Shown: in pieces, positions 17,066-25,839 of the stretch
How the letters are laid out: every line of letters begins with the position of its first letter
How positions within the stretch are numbered: position 1 is the first letter of the stretch
DNA from: Actinomycetota bacterium
Lineage (GTDB): Bacteria > Actinomycetota > Rubrobacteria > Rubrobacterales > Rubrobacteraceae
Reading direction: 5' to 3'
Assembly (NCBI GenBank): GCA_902810695.1
Contig: CADDYV010000005.1
Span: 51,209 to 115,208, forward strand
DNA: 64,000 nucleotides
Position numbers and translations under genes: made by a program
The notes under the pieces: generated by a model
Seen by the model: the letters and a program-made list of their open reading frames with translations, nothing else
Database searches by the model: none
What the model was told of the DNA's origin: nothing

Positions 17066-17214
17066 CTGTACATTGGATGATGGCCTTGCGTGAGATGTCG
17101 GTTATCGCGAAGAGATAAATCTCTCGGAAACCTGCGCGAAGCTCCTCTGTGCGATAAGCTAGATACTCCGTCCGGTTTGGGCGGGTGTTGTTTAAACGTG
17201 GAAAGGAGGAACTC

Positions 17215-19260
17215 GTGGCGGTAGAGCCGGCGACGATCCGGAACGTGTGCCTGATCGGGCACCGGGGCAGCGGCAAGACCGCCCTGGGCGAGGCGATGCT
17301 TGGGATTGCTTCGGGCAGGAGCGGGCCTTCGAGAGGCGTGCTGGATTACACGGAGGAGGAGACCGAGCGCGGGATGACGCTCGGTATGAGCGTGGCGACC
17401 ATGAATTGGAAGGGACGCCAGATCAACCTTCTCGACACCCCTGGGGATGGAGGGTTTATCGGGGATGCGTTCGTGGCCCAGAGGGTGGCGGACTGTGCGC
17501 TTCTGGTGGTGCACGCCCAGGACCCGATCCAGGTCGTAACCGAGCGGGTCTGGCGGCGGGGCGAGAAAGAAGATATCCCGCACATAATAATCGTCAACCA
17601 CCTCGACCGGGAGCGCACCGACTTCAACGAAATTCTGGGGCAATTGCGCGAGAGGTTCGGCCAGTCGGTGGTCCCGATGAATTTACCGATAGGCCGCGAG
17701 GATGACTTCAGGGGCGTCTACGGGCTATTGAGCCAGACCGCCTACGTGGACGGGCAGCAGAGCCAGGAGATACCCGAGGGGATGGAAGAGGAAGTCGAGC
17801 AGGCGCGGGTCCAGATCCTGGAGACCATAGCCGAGAGCGATGACACGCTGCTCGAAAAGTATCTCGAAGGCGAAGAACTCTCCACCGAGGAGATGTTCGA
17901 CGGGCTCAAGCGCGGGATCGCCGACGGTGTCATCATACCCGTTCTGGCGTCGAGCGCGGAGCGCGTGATCGGAGTGGACAGAATCCTGGATATGATCGCA
18001 GGCAGCGCCCCGAGCCCGGTGGACCGCTCGCGCTGGACGGATGAGAAAGGCAAAGAGGTCGCCTGCGACCCGGATGGTCCTTTCTCGGCTTATGTGTTCA
18101 AGACCTATGTGGACCCGTACGCCGGACGTTTGAGCGTGATGCGTGTGGTGAGCGGCCGCTGCCGTTCGGACGAAGCTCTGACCAACCCGCGCACGAACTC
18201 GAACGAGCGGCTTGGTGGCGTCTCGCACTTGGTCGGCAAGGAGCGCGAGGGAACCGAGGAGGCTGTTGCCGGGGACATCATCGCCGTCGCCAAGCTCAAG
18301 GACACTGCCACCTTCGACACCCTTTGTCGCCCGGATACGATAATCCGGTACGCGCCCGTCGAGCTTCCGGAGCCAACGGCGGCTTTTGCGGTCAGGGCGA
18401 GGGCTCACGGCGAAGAGGAAAAGGTCTTCGATGCGATCCGGCGCATCACGGACGAAGACCCGTCTTTGAGGCTGGAACGTTCGGAGGATACCGGCGAGGA
18501 CATCTTCTCCGGCCTGGCGCAGATGCACGTGGAGATTGCGCTGGAGCGTATCCGCAAACGCTACGGGGTCGAGGTCGAGACAGGGGCTCCGAAGGTTCCT
18601 CTCAAGGAGACCATCTCCGGCAGCGCCCAGGCCCAGGGACGCTACAAGAAACAGACCGGCGGGCGCGGCCAGTTCGGAGACTGCTACATAGAGCTGACGC
18701 CGCTTCCGCGCGGCGAGGGATTCAAGTTCGTGAACGAGATCGTGGGCGGCGCCATCCCGCGGCAGTTCATCCCGGCGGTCGAGAAGGGCATCGTCGAGGC
18801 GATGAGGGAGGGACCCATCTCCAAGTACCCGGTCGTGGACGTGCAGGTGCGCCTCTACGACGGAAGCTACCATTCGGTAGACTCCTCCGAGGCGGCCTTC
18901 AAGATGGCCGGTTCCATCGCTTTCAAGAACGCCATCGAGAAGGCGAGCCCGGTGCTACTTGAACCTTACGTCAAGGTAGAGGTACTCGCGCCGACGGAGA
19001 TGGTCGGCGACATCATGGGTGATCTCTCGGGCCGGCGCGGGCGTCCGATGGGGATGGAGCAGCGCGGCGAGAGGCAACTCATCCAGGCCGAGGTGCCGCA
19101 GGTAGAGATGCTGACCTACGCCCGGGATCTCCGTTCCATAACGGGAGGCAAGGCCAACTTCCACGTCGAGTTCAGCCACTACGAAGAGGTCCCGCCGAAC
19201 ATAGTGGATAAGGTCCTTGCCGCCAACGAGCGCGAGGAAGAAAAAGAGAAGGTGGGATAA
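17215..19260 (+). CDS. Elongation factor G-like GTPase (EF-G2/FusA2 type)
   Basis: The start is GTG 17215, with AAAGGAGG six bases upstream; 681 residues. It has all EF-G domains: GTPase domain (P-loop GHRGSGKT, RGMT switch I, NHLDRERTD for base recognition), domain II, and domains III-V ending before an acidic EEEKEK tail. The switch II motif, normally DTPGHVDF, is DTPGDGGF, so the His that activates water is Asp. Together with the divergent P-loop, this places it with the EF-G-like paralogues rather than the translocase. Its role is unsettled: a ribosome-related or regulatory GTPase. Confidence 0.85.
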   Translation: MAVEPATIRNVCLIGHRGSGKTALGEAMLGIASGRSGPSRGVLDYTEEETERGMTLGMSVATMNWKGRQINLLDTPGDGGFIGDAFVAQRVADCALLVVHAQDPIQVVTERVWRRGEKEDIPHIIIVNHLDRERTDFNEILGQLRERFGQSVVPMNLPIGREDDFRGVYGLLSQTAYVDGQQSQEIPEGMEEEVEQARVQILETIAESDDTLLEKYLEGEELSTEEMFDGLKRGIADGVIIPVLASSAERVIGVDRILDMIAGSAPSPVDRSRWTDEKGKEVACDPDGPFSAYVFKTYVDPYAGRLSVMRVVSGRCRSDEALTNPRTNSNERLGGVSHLVGKEREGTEEAVAGDIIAVAKLKDTATFDTLCRPDTIIRYAPVELPEPTAAFAVRARAHGEEEKVFDAIRRITDEDPSLRLERSEDTGEDIFSGLAQMHVEIALERIRKRYGVEVETGAPKVPLKETISGSAQAQGRYKKQTGGRGQFGDCYIELTPLPRGEGFKFVNEIVGGAIPRQFIPAVEKGIVEAMREGPISKYPVVDVQVRLYDGSYHSVDSSEAAFKMAGSIAFKNAIEKASPVLLEPYVKVEVLAPTEMVGDIMGDLSGRRGRPMGMEQRGERQLIQAEVPQVEMLTYARDLRSITGGKANFHVEFSHYEEVPPNIVDKVLAANEREEEKEKVG

Positions 19261-19278
19261 CCAGCCGAGAGTGCGAAC

Positions 19279-19303
19279 GGCGGCGACCACTCCGGTCGCC
19301 GCC
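19279..19303. terminator. Hairpin between convergent genes
   Basis: A 10-bp GC-rich stem (GGCGGCGACC / GGTCGCCGCC) with a five-base loop, midway between the EF-G-like gene and the convergent gpgS. No T-run on either side; possibly bidirectional. Confidence 0.5.
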
Positions 19304-19320
19304 AACCCTGAGGTTGAAGG

Positions 19321-20424
19321 TTAAACTTTCAGGACTTTCGCGATCGGCGGGCGCTCGACTAGCTCCTCGACATGCTCCTGGAGCTTCAAACCTTCCGGGG
19401 TCGCAACCGCGTGCAGGTAGTCTGAGAACTGAAAGAGCCAGTCCGGAAGGCTCGGGTCCCGCGGCTGAACTAGACGTCCTTCCTGCCTCAAGCGCCGGGC
19501 TACCGCTCGCAAGACCGCGTAAGACATCCTGGAGAGGTCGCGCAGGTGCTGGTGGCGATTCTGACGAGTTCCGAGGTCTACCTGGGCCATAGCCCCAAGC
19601 CCCACCCTCTTCAAAACGTCTATCATGATGCCGGTCTCCACGGCGTAGCCGGTGAGAAACGGGATGGAGGAAAATAGTTCCCTGTCTGCGACAAACTCTC
19701 CAGCCAGAGGCTGCACGAAGCCCGCAAGCTCGGGGTAGAAGAGGTTGAAAAGCGGCTTGGTCGAAAGCTCTGTAACCCTGCCACCACCGTCTTCTTCGGT
19801 ACTCTCGCCTTTTCTGAAGGGCCTGCGGTAGGCTGCCTTCACAAAGCGCACCTGAGGCACAAAGAGAATCGGACCGAGGATGCCATAGACAAACTGCTCC
19901 TTGAAGTCTTTTGTGTCGGCATCCACGTACATAACGAGATCGCCTCTGGTAACCGAGAGCGAGCGCCACATCGCATCGCCCTTGCCGTGCGCCCCACCAA
20001 GCGAGGACAGAAGCTCGTTCTCCGAGTAGACCTCTGCGCCGTGGCGTGAGGCGACCTCAGATGTGCCATCCTCTGAGTCAGCATCCACGGCGAGGATCTG
20101 ATCCACAATCGGCGATCCCGAGAGAGCCTTCTCGTTGACAGCGTGGATCTCATCAATGATGGTGCCCACCGTATCGGCGACGTTACGGCAGGGCAGAACC
20201 AGACTGAGCGTAAGCCCCAGTTCGCGCTTGCGCTTGGCGAGTGCGGCAATGTCCGAGAACTGCCGGTAGTCATAAGAACGATGCCTAAACCACTCTGCAG
20301 CGTCCACAGAACCCAAACGACTCTCATCAACCCTAATGCCCATAGCTGCATAAACTAACCTATGGACATAAGTTTGTCTAGTAGGCAAACGTGAACCAAT
20401 GGATGAGGCTTCTTTGTTTGGCAT
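19321..20424 (-). CDS. gpgS: Glucosyl-/mannosyl-3-phosphoglycerate synthase (GT81)
   Basis: A 367-residue retaining glycosyltransferase. It has LSLVLPCRNVADTVGTII (GT-A nucleotide-binding start), VDADSEDGT, MYVDADTKDF (DxD) and the family block GFVQPLAGEFVADRELF, with GYAVETGIMIDVL near the acceptor site. It transfers a hexose to 3-phosphoglycerate, the first step to glucosylglycerate or mannosylglycerate (compatible solutes) or to methylglucose polysaccharides. The Rubrobacter homologue is reported to accept mannose donors, so the product is not fixed by sequence. No phosphatase (GpgP/MpgP) gene is adjacent. It diverges from surE. Confidence 0.9.
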   Translation of the reverse strand: MPNKEASSIGSRLPTRQTYVHRLVYAAMGIRVDESRLGSVDAAEWFRHRSYDYRQFSDIAALAKRKRELGLTLSLVLPCRNVADTVGTIIDEIHAVNEKALSGSPIVDQILAVDADSEDGTSEVASRHGAEVYSENELLSSLGGAHGKGDAMWRSLSVTRGDLVMYVDADTKDFKEQFVYGILGPILFVPQVRFVKAAYRRPFRKGESTEEDGGGRVTELSTKPLFNLFYPELAGFVQPLAGEFVADRELFSSIPFLTGYAVETGIMIDVLKRVGLGAMAQVDLGTRQNRHQHLRDLSRMSYAVLRAVARRLRQEGRLVQPRDPSLPDWLFQFSDYLHAVATPEGLKLQEHVEELVERPPIAKVLKV

Positions 20425-20510
20425 AATCAGTCAGTTCTCGTGCGGATGGTAGAATCGTAAACCCTTCTTTGGGGCTGATTTGTATTTGTGCCAAACGGAC
20501 AGAGTGAACT

Positions 20511-21332
20511 ATGCGGATAGTGCTGACAAACGACGACGGTATAGATGCGCCAGGGCTTCTTGCGGCTCGCGCGGCGCTGGAGAAGGTGGGGGATGTCCTG
20601 GTTGTGGCCCCGGATCGCAACCGCTCCGGGGTGGCGCGTGGCATCTCTTTTGGCCGCTCGCTGCGGGTAGAGGAGCACGAGATGGCCGATGGGGGAGTGG
20701 GATACGCCTGCAACGGTACACCCGTGGACTGCGTGCGGCTCGTGGCCCTGGGACTCATGGACTTCGAGCCCGATGTGGTGGTCTCCGGGATCAACCACGG
20801 CGAGAACCTGGGCGATGACATAACCTACTCCGGGACTGTGGCTGCAGCCTTCGAGGGGATCATGATCGGGGTTCCCGGGATAGCCGCTTCTCTGTGCACC
20901 CACCGGCCCTGGCACCAGAGCACCAGGGACGATCTGCACTCCAACGAGAAGAAGCTTCACTTCGAGCCGGTAGCAAACTTCGTGGCCCGGCTGGCGAAAG
21001 TTGCCTACCAGGGGCTTCCGCCGGGACGTATCCTGAGCGTGAACGCGCCGAACCTGCCGGAAGAGGAGATCCGGGGGGTGCGGGCGACCAAGCTGGGACG
21101 CAGGTTCTACAACGACGAGTTGATCCGGGTCGAGGACGACCAGGGGCGCGTCGCTTACGACATCTACAACAACCCGCCCGGACATCACGAGGAGGAGGGA
21201 ACCGACTTCTCGGCGATAGAGCGTGGTGAGATCAGCGTTACCCCCGTCCATTTGCAGCTCACGGACGAGGCAGGGCTGGAGGAGATATCCGCCTGGGATC
21301 TCAGCAGCCTCATGGAGAACGGGAGGCGCTAG
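20511..21332 (+). CDS. surE: 5'/3'-nucleotidase SurE
   Basis: A 273-residue metal-dependent phosphatase with LTNDDGIDAPGLLA (the two metal Asp), PDRNRSGVARGIS, YACNGTPVDCVRL and SGINHGENLGDDITYSGTV. It dephosphorylates nucleoside monophosphates and is linked to stationary-phase survival. It is followed by a HAD phosphatase whose GTG lies four bases after the stop, so the two are co-transcribed. Confidence 0.94.
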   Translation: MRIVLTNDDGIDAPGLLAARAALEKVGDVLVVAPDRNRSGVARGISFGRSLRVEEHEMADGGVGYACNGTPVDCVRLVALGLMDFEPDVVVSGINHGENLGDDITYSGTVAAAFEGIMIGVPGIAASLCTHRPWHQSTRDDLHSNEKKLHFEPVANFVARLAKVAYQGLPPGRILSVNAPNLPEEEIRGVRATKLGRRFYNDELIRVEDDQGRVAYDIYNNPPGHHEEEGTDFSAIERGEISVTPVHLQLTDEAGLEEISAWDLSSLMENGRR

Positions 21333-21336
21333 CGAC

Positions 21337-22020
21337 GTGCTGGAGGCTGCGCTCTTCGACTTCGACGGAACCCTGGTAGATACGACCGAACTCATCTACC
21401 AGTCCATGCGCCAGACTGTGCAGGAAATCCTGCATGAGGAACCGCCGCGCGAAGTGCTCATGGCCGGCGTGGGCCAGCCTCTGCCGCGCCAGATGGAGCT
21501 TCTGGCCGAACAACTAGCGGATGGCTATCCGGATCGCGCGCGGCTCGCGGCGAAGCTACTTGATGTCTACACGGCCCACAATGAAGCCAACCACGAGGCT
21601 CTGATCCAGCAGTTCCCCGGAGTAGAGCACGCGCTCGCCCGTCTGAGGTCGAGCGGCGTAAGGATCATCGTCGTAACCTCCAAGCGCCGTCACTCCGTCG
21701 AGATGGCGCTCGATAGCTTCCCTGGTCTGCGGAAGGTCGCCGACCGCTTCGTGACGATGGAAGACACAAAGGAGCACAAACCCCATCCCGCCCCGCTCCT
21801 CAAGGGACTTGAGCTTCTGGGAGAGGTGCCTCCCAAAGATGCCGCCTACGTCGGTGATTCACCCCACGACGTGGCAGCCGCTAAGGCCGCCGGGATCACG
21901 AGCGTCGCCGTAAGCTGGGGAGCGTTCTCGGAAGAGGTCTTGCGCGCCGCGGGACCCGATTACCTGGTTCCTGACTTGGATGCCGCGGTGGATGTACTGC
22001 TTGAGAAAAGATCCGGCTAA
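21337..22020 (+). CDS. HAD-family phosphatase (PpaX/Gph-like)
   Basis: The start is GTG 21337, with GGGAGG inside the end of surE; 227 residues. All four HAD motifs are present: FDFDGTLVDT, VTSKRR, the Lys in EHKPHP, and YVGDSPHDVAAAKAAG. The cap is the alpha-helical type seen in phosphoglycolate phosphatase and PpaX pyrophosphatase. The substrate is uncertain; phosphoglycolate or pyrophosphate would fit. Coupling to surE suggests nucleotide or phosphate-ester clean-up. Confidence 0.85.
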   Translation: MLEAALFDFDGTLVDTTELIYQSMRQTVQEILHEEPPREVLMAGVGQPLPRQMELLAEQLADGYPDRARLAAKLLDVYTAHNEANHEALIQQFPGVEHALARLRSSGVRIIVVTSKRRHSVEMALDSFPGLRKVADRFVTMEDTKEHKPHPAPLLKGLELLGEVPPKDAAYVGDSPHDVAAAKAAGITSVAVSWGAFSEEVLRAAGPDYLVPDLDAAVDVLLEKRSG

Positions 22021-22036
22021 CCAGTAAAATCCAGTT

Positions 22037-23423
22037 ATGAAGTCGGATCTTCCGAACTCAAGCCAGTTTTCCCCAACTCAGACTCCACTTCCTCAATTAC
22101 TCAAGATCGTGAAGAGTTTGGAGCCTGACCGCGAGGCAGTTACGCAAGAAATACTTGCACAATTCTATCCCGGTCGGGATATACAACTAGCAAAAAATAC
22201 GATCTACGCTATGTCGCAGTATGGTCTGGTAAACAAGCCGAGGGACGACAACACGCACATCTCCCTTACTGATTTAGGAAAATCTCTGGTAGAGAAAGCC
22301 GAACAAGGTAGAGACGCAGAACTTTACGACGAATTTGCGAGGCACATTCTGTTGAACCTACGCGGGCTTGATGTAATAGCCTGTGCCCAAGACATAGCTA
22401 CAAGTGGACGTAGACCTACCAAAGCTTTACTTGTCAAGGAGCTGCGCAGCCGTGGAATCTACCATCCGCCAAATGGCACCCACGCTAATGGTATGCGACA
22501 GTGGTTTGAGAGTGCTGGACTGGTAGACAAAGACGAGTGGGTTCCGAAAGAGAACCGACTACAAAAATTGCTCGGGGCAAATCTGGATGCTCTAGAAGTC
22601 TATGCTGGACTAACTCAAGAACAGCGAGACTTTGCTAAAGCTTTCGCCAGGCTCGATGTAGAAGAGGCGCGTTCTAGTGAAGTGGCAAGGTACGCTACTA
22701 GTTTGTTTGGCACGGAATTTGCAGAAGGAGGGCTTCCACAGTCTGTCCTCTTCGCTCTGAGAGATGCAGGTTTGATCGAAGCTGAGAAAACAACTTCAGG
22801 CCGGGGCGCAAAGCCTTATATTGTTCGTCCAACCAAGAAACTCAAGAATGAGCTTATCGAGCCGATGTTGATTTCTATCGAGAACTCTGCTGGCGTGCAA
22901 TACCGCAAGTTGATCCGCATGAGATACACCGACATTTTGAGCGGATTGTCGAGTAAATCTACACACGAAAAAGGTCTGGCTCTTAAAGCTCTTGCTTTCT
23001 ATCTAGCGCGTCTACTCGGCCTGGAGTTTGTTCAGTGGCGGCTGCGTAGCAACAAAACGGGCGGTGGTGAGGTAGATGTGGTAATGGAGGGAGCACGTCT
23101 GATTTTTAGCCGCTGGCACATCCTGTGCAGAGTTAGCGCCCCCTATCACCGTTGATGATATGGCTGTGGAAGTTGGTTTAGCTGTATGCTCGAAGCCGAA
23201 TATGATCTTGATATTAACAACCGGACACATGACAAGAGAAGCATGGGACTTCTCCCGCGCAGTGGCAACATCAACCAACATGAGCATAGCTGTACTTGAG
23301 CAGAGGGACATAGACGCCTTGACAAATAATCCAGATTCACCGCAGCTTATTCTGAATAAACTCGGCGAAAAGTTTCGTAGCACCACTAAAATCAAGGGCG
23401 AAACATCGGTTTTATGCAGCTAA
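22037..23423 (+). pseudogene. Mrr-like restriction endonuclease, frameshifted and lacking catalytic residues
   Basis: The frame from ATG 22037 runs to TGA 23155; the +1 frame continues with family-like sequence (ITVDDMAVEVGLAVCSKPN...LILTTGHMTREAW) to 23423. Removing one C from the C5 run at 23139-23143 joins them as SAPITVDD. The first 330 residues look like winged-helix DNA-binding segments (QEILAQFYPGRD, TKALLVKELRSRG). The nuclease core reads GGGEVDVVMEGARLIFSRW and then HILCR; Mrr-type enzymes have QIQCK here, so the Q and K of the QxK motif are changed. Base composition is clearly AT-richer than the flanks, pointing to acquired DNA. Confidence 0.7.
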
Positions 23424-24271
23424 TCACAAGAGAAGGCCGGGATACTCTAAACAAAATTTTGAATGCAACGAGCCGCCGCCTGTTGATTTGTGCCCCATTT
23501 ATAACCTCGGTAGAAATGGCTCGCGTAATTGAAAAGCTGAAGGCAAGAAGTGCCTATAACTCGATGTCTGTGGACCTCATAACCGACTTGAGGCCGGACA
23601 CCATATTGGGTGGATCGCTCCACATCCAAGCCCTGCTCAAACTTCTCGACGCAGGCTTTGAAACCCGCATAACAGCCCTGCCGCGGGTGCACGCTAAAGT
23701 TTATTTGGCCGACGCGAACGTGGCTTGGATAACGTCTGCCAACCTTACCACAGCTGCTTTAGATCATAACCTTGAATACGGGGTTTTTATCGACGAGCCT
23801 TCGACAGCGGAAAAGATCCTACGCGACATGAACGACTATGCTCAGTTGGGCTCGGTGACGACGCGGCTTCAGATTCAGAACTACGCTACTGTGGTGGAAG
23901 CCTTGCGTGCTGATTACGAATCGTATCGAAAGAACTCAGAAATAAAGTTCCGGCGACACTTCCGAGAGCGTTTAGAGAAAGCCTCTGTAGAAGCTATTCG
24001 TCTCCAGATAGGCAACCGCTCCGCGCACGCTGTATTCGCTGACGCAATCACCTTCCTACTACGCTCTGGTCCCATGACGACTAAAGAGATGCACCCCAAA
24101 ATACAAGCCCTGCTACCGGAACTATGTGACGATAACCGTGATCGAGTGATTGACGGCAGGCATTTTGGGAAGCTCTGGAAGCATCATGTAAGAACGGCAC
24201 AACAATATCTCAAGCGGACAGGAGTAACTGACTACGAAAACGGTGCTTGGAGGTTGATAAGAGGCGAATAG
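23414..24271 (+). CDS. Phospholipase D-like domain nuclease of the restriction island
   Basis: A 285-residue protein starting at ATG 23414, ten bases inside the end of the preceding frame. Residues 1-150 form one PLD-like domain: LLICAPFITSVEMARVIEKL, then the HKD motif HAKVYLADANVAWITSANLT and NLEYGVFIDE. Residues 210-280 look like a DNA-binding winged-helix unit (MTTKEMHPKIQALLPELC, then HFGKLWKHHVRTAQQYL). One HKD motif per chain suggests a dimer, as in BfiI-type or Nuc-type nucleases. It is the only gene of the island with an undamaged frame. It shares the island's low GC. Confidence 0.75.
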   Translation: MQLITREGRDTLNKILNATSRRLLICAPFITSVEMARVIEKLKARSAYNSMSVDLITDLRPDTILGGSLHIQALLKLLDAGFETRITALPRVHAKVYLADANVAWITSANLTTAALDHNLEYGVFIDEPSTAEKILRDMNDYAQLGSVTTRLQIQNYATVVEALRADYESYRKNSEIKFRRHFRERLEKASVEAIRLQIGNRSAHAVFADAITFLLRSGPMTTKEMHPKIQALLPELCDDNRDRVIDGRHFGKLWKHHVRTAQQYLKRTGVTDYENGAWRLIRGE

Positions 24272-24620
24272 TTGCTATCAACGGCTTCGTTGCGAATCGG
24301 GACTACCTGTACATCCGGCTCGTTTCCCGGCTGCCTTGCCAGAGTTTTTCATAGAATTCCTTACCGATGAGGGGGACTTGGTCTTTGATCCTTTTGCTGG
24401 AAATAATGTAACGGGGGAGGTCTGCGAGCGTTTGAGGCGCGAATGGATCAGTGTCGAAATAAAGGAAGAGTATCTGGAAGGCTCTAAATTTCGCTTTGGT
24501 GGAAATTCTTCGGATATTGAATACCAGCACAGCAACGAAGAACAACCCAACTTACTCCAATCTAAACAAAAACGGCTTTTCGAGCACCAGTCTTCCTATA
24601 ACCATGACCAAGATATGTGA
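24271..24620 (+). pseudogene. DNA methyltransferase, 5'-truncated (C-terminal third only)
   Basis: From about 24271 the frame reads YQRLRCESGLPVHPARFP, then LPEFFIEFLTDEGDLV, FDPFAGNNVTGEVCERL and WISVEIKEEYLEGSKFRF. This is the C-terminal half of a beta-class amino-methyltransferase, with SAM motif I as DPFAGNNVTG. The catalytic motif IV (SPPY/DPPY) that should lie upstream is missing: the sequence before is the stop of the PLD gene. The first available start, TTG 24336, would give a fragment of 94 residues. I read this as a deletion remnant of the island's modification gene. Confidence 0.75.
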
Positions 24621-24646
24621 AAACCGCTTTCTAAAGCCAATTTTTC

Positions 24647-25762
24647 CTATAGCCCACCCACAACTCTAGCCAGAGCTTCGAGTTCCTCATCTGTATTGAA
24701 GAGATGTATGCTCGCCCGGACGTAGGGGTAGGGGTCCGGGATGAACCGCAGCACGAACCTCTTCTCCAGTAGCCGCGCCACGACTTCTTTTGCCGGCATG
24801 CCCTCGATCTCGAAGCTCACGAGCCCGCACTTCGCTGGCTGGGGGGAGCGGAGTTTGACGCGGGGAAGCTCGGAGAGAAGTTCGGTGAGCAGGTCGGCGC
24901 GACGTCTTATCTCTTTGTAGCCCGCGTCTCCGCGTTCGCAGGCTGCTTCTGCTGCTGCGGCGAAGCCTCCGGCCAGGGCCGCGCTGATGGTCGAAGCCTC
25001 GAAGCGCCGCGCGCCTTCGCGCAGTTTGTAGTGCCCTGCGTAGTCGAAGGTCGCCGAGTCGGAGAGAGAGGCGTAGCCGAGGTTCGTGCTGTACGCGCGG
25101 CAACCGGGACGGACGTACATCGCTCCTATTCCCTCCGGGCCGAGCAGCCACTTGTGCCCGGTGAAGGCGTATATGTCGGCTCCGGTTTCGGGAATGTTGA
25201 CGTGGATGTTTCCGACTGACTGGGCTCCGTCAACGAGCGTCATCACCCCCCGTTCGCGCGCCGTGGCGCATATCTCTTCCAGCGGCCACACCTCTCCCGT
25301 GGTCCAGTCTACGTGGGAGAGCGCGAGGAGTCGCGTCCCAGGCGTTATGGCTCCTGCGACCTTCTCTGGTGTTATCGGAGGCGAGAGCAGGTTTGCCTTT
25401 ACTCCGTAGCGATCTCGCAGGTGGTAGAGCGGGACGAGACCTCCCGGGTGCTCCGTTTTGGTAGAGAGCACCTCATCGCCTTCCTGCCAGTTGATCGAGT
25501 GCGTACCCAGGTTCATCCCGTGGGTGGTGTTCTGGGTCAGGGCTATATCCTCGGGGTTCGCACCGACGAGGGCGGCGGCTGCTTCCCTCGCGCGGGCGGT
25601 TGCGTCTCTCTGGTGGGCGTAGAGCCCCGTTCCTTCGAGGTAGGCCGGACCGGAACACAGGTCGTCGGTTGTGCGCATCGCCTCGATCACGTGGTACGTT
25701 GGCGGCCCGCTGCCACCAGAGTTCAGGTAGGTGCAGTCGTTTCCGGCGAGGGCGGGAAACAT
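24647..25762 (-). CDS. Class V aminotransferase-fold PLP enzyme (cysteine desulfurase/epimerase-like)
   Basis: A 371-residue fold-type I PLP enzyme. It has TYLNSGGSGPPTYHVIEAM, TQNTTHGMNLG, TEHPGGLVPLY, LSHVDWTTGEVWPLEEIC, VDGAQSVGNI and the PLP lysine in AFTGHKWLLGPEGIGAMYV. The C-terminal GLVSFEIEGMPAKEVVARLLEK is typical. There is no clear catalytic Cys in the active-site loop of a group II desulfurase, so isopenicillin-epimerase-like or selenocysteine-lyase-like functions remain open. It stands alone. Confidence 0.82.
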   Translation of the reverse strand: MFPALAGNDCTYLNSGGSGPPTYHVIEAMRTTDDLCSGPAYLEGTGLYAHQRDATARAREAAAALVGANPEDIALTQNTTHGMNLGTHSINWQEGDEVLSTKTEHPGGLVPLYHLRDRYGVKANLLSPPITPEKVAGAITPGTRLLALSHVDWTTGEVWPLEEICATARERGVMTLVDGAQSVGNIHVNIPETGADIYAFTGHKWLLGPEGIGAMYVRPGCRAYSTNLGYASLSDSATFDYAGHYKLREGARRFEASTISAALAGGFAAAAEAACERGDAGYKEIRRRADLLTELLSELPRVKLRSPQPAKCGLVSFEIEGMPAKEVVARLLEKRFVLRFIPDPYPYVRASIHLFNTDEELEALARVVGGL

Positions 25763-25824
25763 TTTCCGGGGTAGGGTTAATGCTTCGATCTTGATCCCCT
25801 TTCTGGGAGCCTGCGTCAGTTCTG

Positions 25825-25830
25825 TATAAT
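25825..25830 (+). promoter_or_regulatory. -10 box TATAAT, leaderless-type start of the PBP gene
   Basis: A perfect TATAAT directly preceded by TG (CTGTATAAT), nine bases before ATG 25840, with no Shine-Dalgarno sequence. Transcription should start at or next to the start codon. No good -35 is visible. Confidence 0.65.
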
Positions 25831-25839
25831 ATCTTGTTC

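Noticed and set aside
22037..23423. Programmed frameshift in the nuclease gene
   Set aside because: The site is a plain C-run without a stimulatory structure that I can see, and the catalytic residues are also lost, so decay is the simpler reading.
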